Source: Pollenia angustigena (taxonomy: Eukaryota; Arthropoda; Insecta; Diptera; Polleniidae). From it: DNA of 64,000 nt. This document shows positions 62,963 through 64,000 of this stretch, one piece after another. Below the pieces are notes generated by a model. That model had not been told where the DNA came from, ran no database searches, and saw only the letters and a list, made by a program, of their open reading frames with translations. How positions within the stretch are numbered: position 1 is the stretch's first letter; each line of letters begins with the position of its first letter. Location of the stretch: assembly GCA_930367215.1 (NCBI GenBank), contig OV884059.1, positions 229,275,803-229,339,802 on the forward strand. Reading direction: 5' to 3'. The position numbers and the translations under genes are program-made.

Positions 62963-64000
62963 ATGAAATTCGAGGAGCTAAAAGTTGAACAGCTCAAGAA
63001 AGAGTTGGGCAAGTTGGATATGCCTACTGCAGGAAATAAAGCTGAGCTGCAGAAAAGATTAATCGATGAATTTAAGCGACGCAATATTGACATCGCAGCT
63101 TATGAATTTGATGAGAAAGAAGAAATAGAAGTTACTGCCCGTGCAATACCAAGCAATATGGATCTCAGCACAATGTTTGCTGCTATGATGGAGAAAATGG
63201 CAGAAAACTCAAGAAACATGGAAAAAATGGTGAAAGAAAGTTCAGCTGAAACCTCTAGAAAAATGGAAGAAAATTCAAAAGCTATCGTAGCAGAAAATTC
63301 TAGAAAAATGGAAGAAAATTCTAGAAAAATGGAAGAAAATTCTAAAAATATGGAGAAAATGGTAAATAAAAATTCAAGCGCCATCTTAGCCGAAATTCAA
63401 GAAAATTCTAGAGTTACAAACGAGAAACTTCAGGCTACTAATGAAAAACTTGAGAAGCTTCAAGAGATTTCTACTGTTATAAACGAAAGAGTAGACGATA
63501 TGGAAATAGAATTGTCTGATGTAAAAACACAAGTCACTGATGTAAAAACTCAAGTCACTGATGTAAAAACACAAGTCACGGTTTTTGATGGAAAACTTCA
63601 TCATCTGGAAGAAAGAGTAAATAGTCTTCAGTGCCAAGAGGGAGTGGTGCGAGTTTTTCCAGAAGTCTCGAATAGAATAAGAGCTCCAAGTTTTGACGGC
63701 AGCTCACCATTGAATGTGCTTAAGTTCCAGTTTGACACAGCTGCCAATAAAAATGCTTGGAACAATGAAGAAAAAGTCATAGAGCTGATTCTGGCTTTAA
63801 AAGGAACTGCGGCTGAAATTCTAGAAAGTGTACCAGTAAGTTGCAGAAACAATTATGATGACATTATGGTAGCACTGCAACGAAAGTATGGTGGTGAACA
63901 CAGAAAAGAAATATTCAGAATGGAATTACGGGGAAGAGTACAAAAGGCAAACGAGACGCTACAGGATTTCGCATCAGAGATTGAGCGCTTGGTGCAGCTT
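62963..64000 (+). CDS. Gag (5' part of polyprotein), runs off the window
   Basis: 346 codons from ATG, open to the last base. The SAP-like N-terminus (FEELKVEQLKKELGK) is conserved. The coiled-coil region differs by whole heptads from the first element: fewer KMEENSR-type units in a different arrangement, and three DVKTQVT-type heptads instead of two. The Gag core (WNNEEK, LALKGTAAEIL, RKYGGEHRKEIFRMELRGRV) is nearly the same. It continues beyond the window, so the zinc knuckle and any pol domains are unseen. Confidence 0.9.
   Translation, partial: MKFEELKVEQLKKELGKLDMPTAGNKAELQKRLIDEFKRRNIDIAAYEFDEKEEIEVTARAIPSNMDLSTMFAAMMEKMAENSRNMEKMVKESSAETSRKMEENSKAIVAENSRKMEENSRKMEENSKNMEKMVNKNSSAILAEIQENSRVTNEKLQATNEKLEKLQEISTVINERVDDMEIELSDVKTQVTDVKTQVTDVKTQVTVFDGKLHHLEERVNSLQCQEGVVRVFPEVSNRIRAPSFDGSSPLNVLKFQFDTAANKNAWNNEEKVIELILALKGTAAEILESVPVSCRNNYDDIMVALQRKYGGEHRKEIFRMELRGRVQKANETLQDFASEIERLVQL

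Larger units (their letters stand above)
62485..64000 (+). mobile_element. LTR retrotransposon, second copy, cut by window end
   Basis: 5' LTR 62485-62897 (TGTTACG...CGTAACA, 413 bp), preceded by ATAT (62481-62484). The primer site is at 62900-62913 and the gag frame starts at 62963. Its LTR and gag differ from the first element by scattered substitutions and indels, so it is a distinct insertion. Whether it keeps RT cannot be seen. Confidence 0.92.

Overview
The window looks like nuclear DNA of a higher fly (Diptera, probably Schizophora, muscoid/calliphorid grade). It is very AT-rich and almost gene-free. It holds several copies of a (GTCY)n-bearing repeat of the fly mini-me/DINE-1 type, and one transposon with P-element-like ends. 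No bacterial gene, operon, CRISPR array or rRNA was seen. The species cannot be named from this sequence.

The only convincing host-gene sequence is one 180-bp exon of a rhodopsin-like G-protein-coupled receptor (44550-44729, minus), with consensus splice sites on both sides. The rest reads as a long intron or intergenic stretch filled by transposable elements (TEs) nested in one another. Many elements are delimited here by terminal inverted repeats (TIRs) plus target-site duplications (TSDs): TA (mariner-like), 8 bp (hAT, P), 3 bp (PIF/Harbinger) and TTAA (piggyBac-like).

Layout. 1-560 is a tandem array. 1-14.8 kb carries hAT and TA miniature elements (MITEs), a PIF/Harbinger element with a broken spliced transposase, a LINE reverse-transcriptase scrap and a mini-me/DINE-like element. 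14.8-19.6 kb is a TA-flanked element split by a young LTR retrotransposon (15669-19556). That retrotransposon keeps one 975-codon frame for Gag, protease and the two ends of integrase, but lacks reverse transcriptase, RNase H and the integrase core. 19.7-30.5 kb is a nest of MITEs with several inferable empty sites. 30.5-31.5 kb is a P-like element. 32.9-37.6 kb has a motif-rich TA element, a mariner remnant and a mini-me-like copy. 38.5-44.4 kb has TIR elements, a THAP-domain remnant and a nested hAT pair. 45.1-48.7 kb has TA-flanked elements, one with a tRNA-headed SINE-like insert. 48.8-52.3 kb is a hAT element inside another hAT element, the inner one carrying a Helitron/Pif1 helicase fragment. 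52.3-55.7 kb has large inverted repeats, including a hAT-type palindrome made of reiterated units. 56.3-58.4 kb is a third copy of the 14.8-kb element, hit by a solo LTR. 58.5-60.8 kb is a tandem duplication split by a piggyBac-like element. 62485 to the end is a second copy of the LTR retrotransposon, cut by the window edge.

The sequences therefore do not form a pathway. Interest lies in how the elements parasitise one another: the LTR family landed at ATAT in all three insertions, two of them inside the same MITE family, and non-autonomous derivatives predominate.
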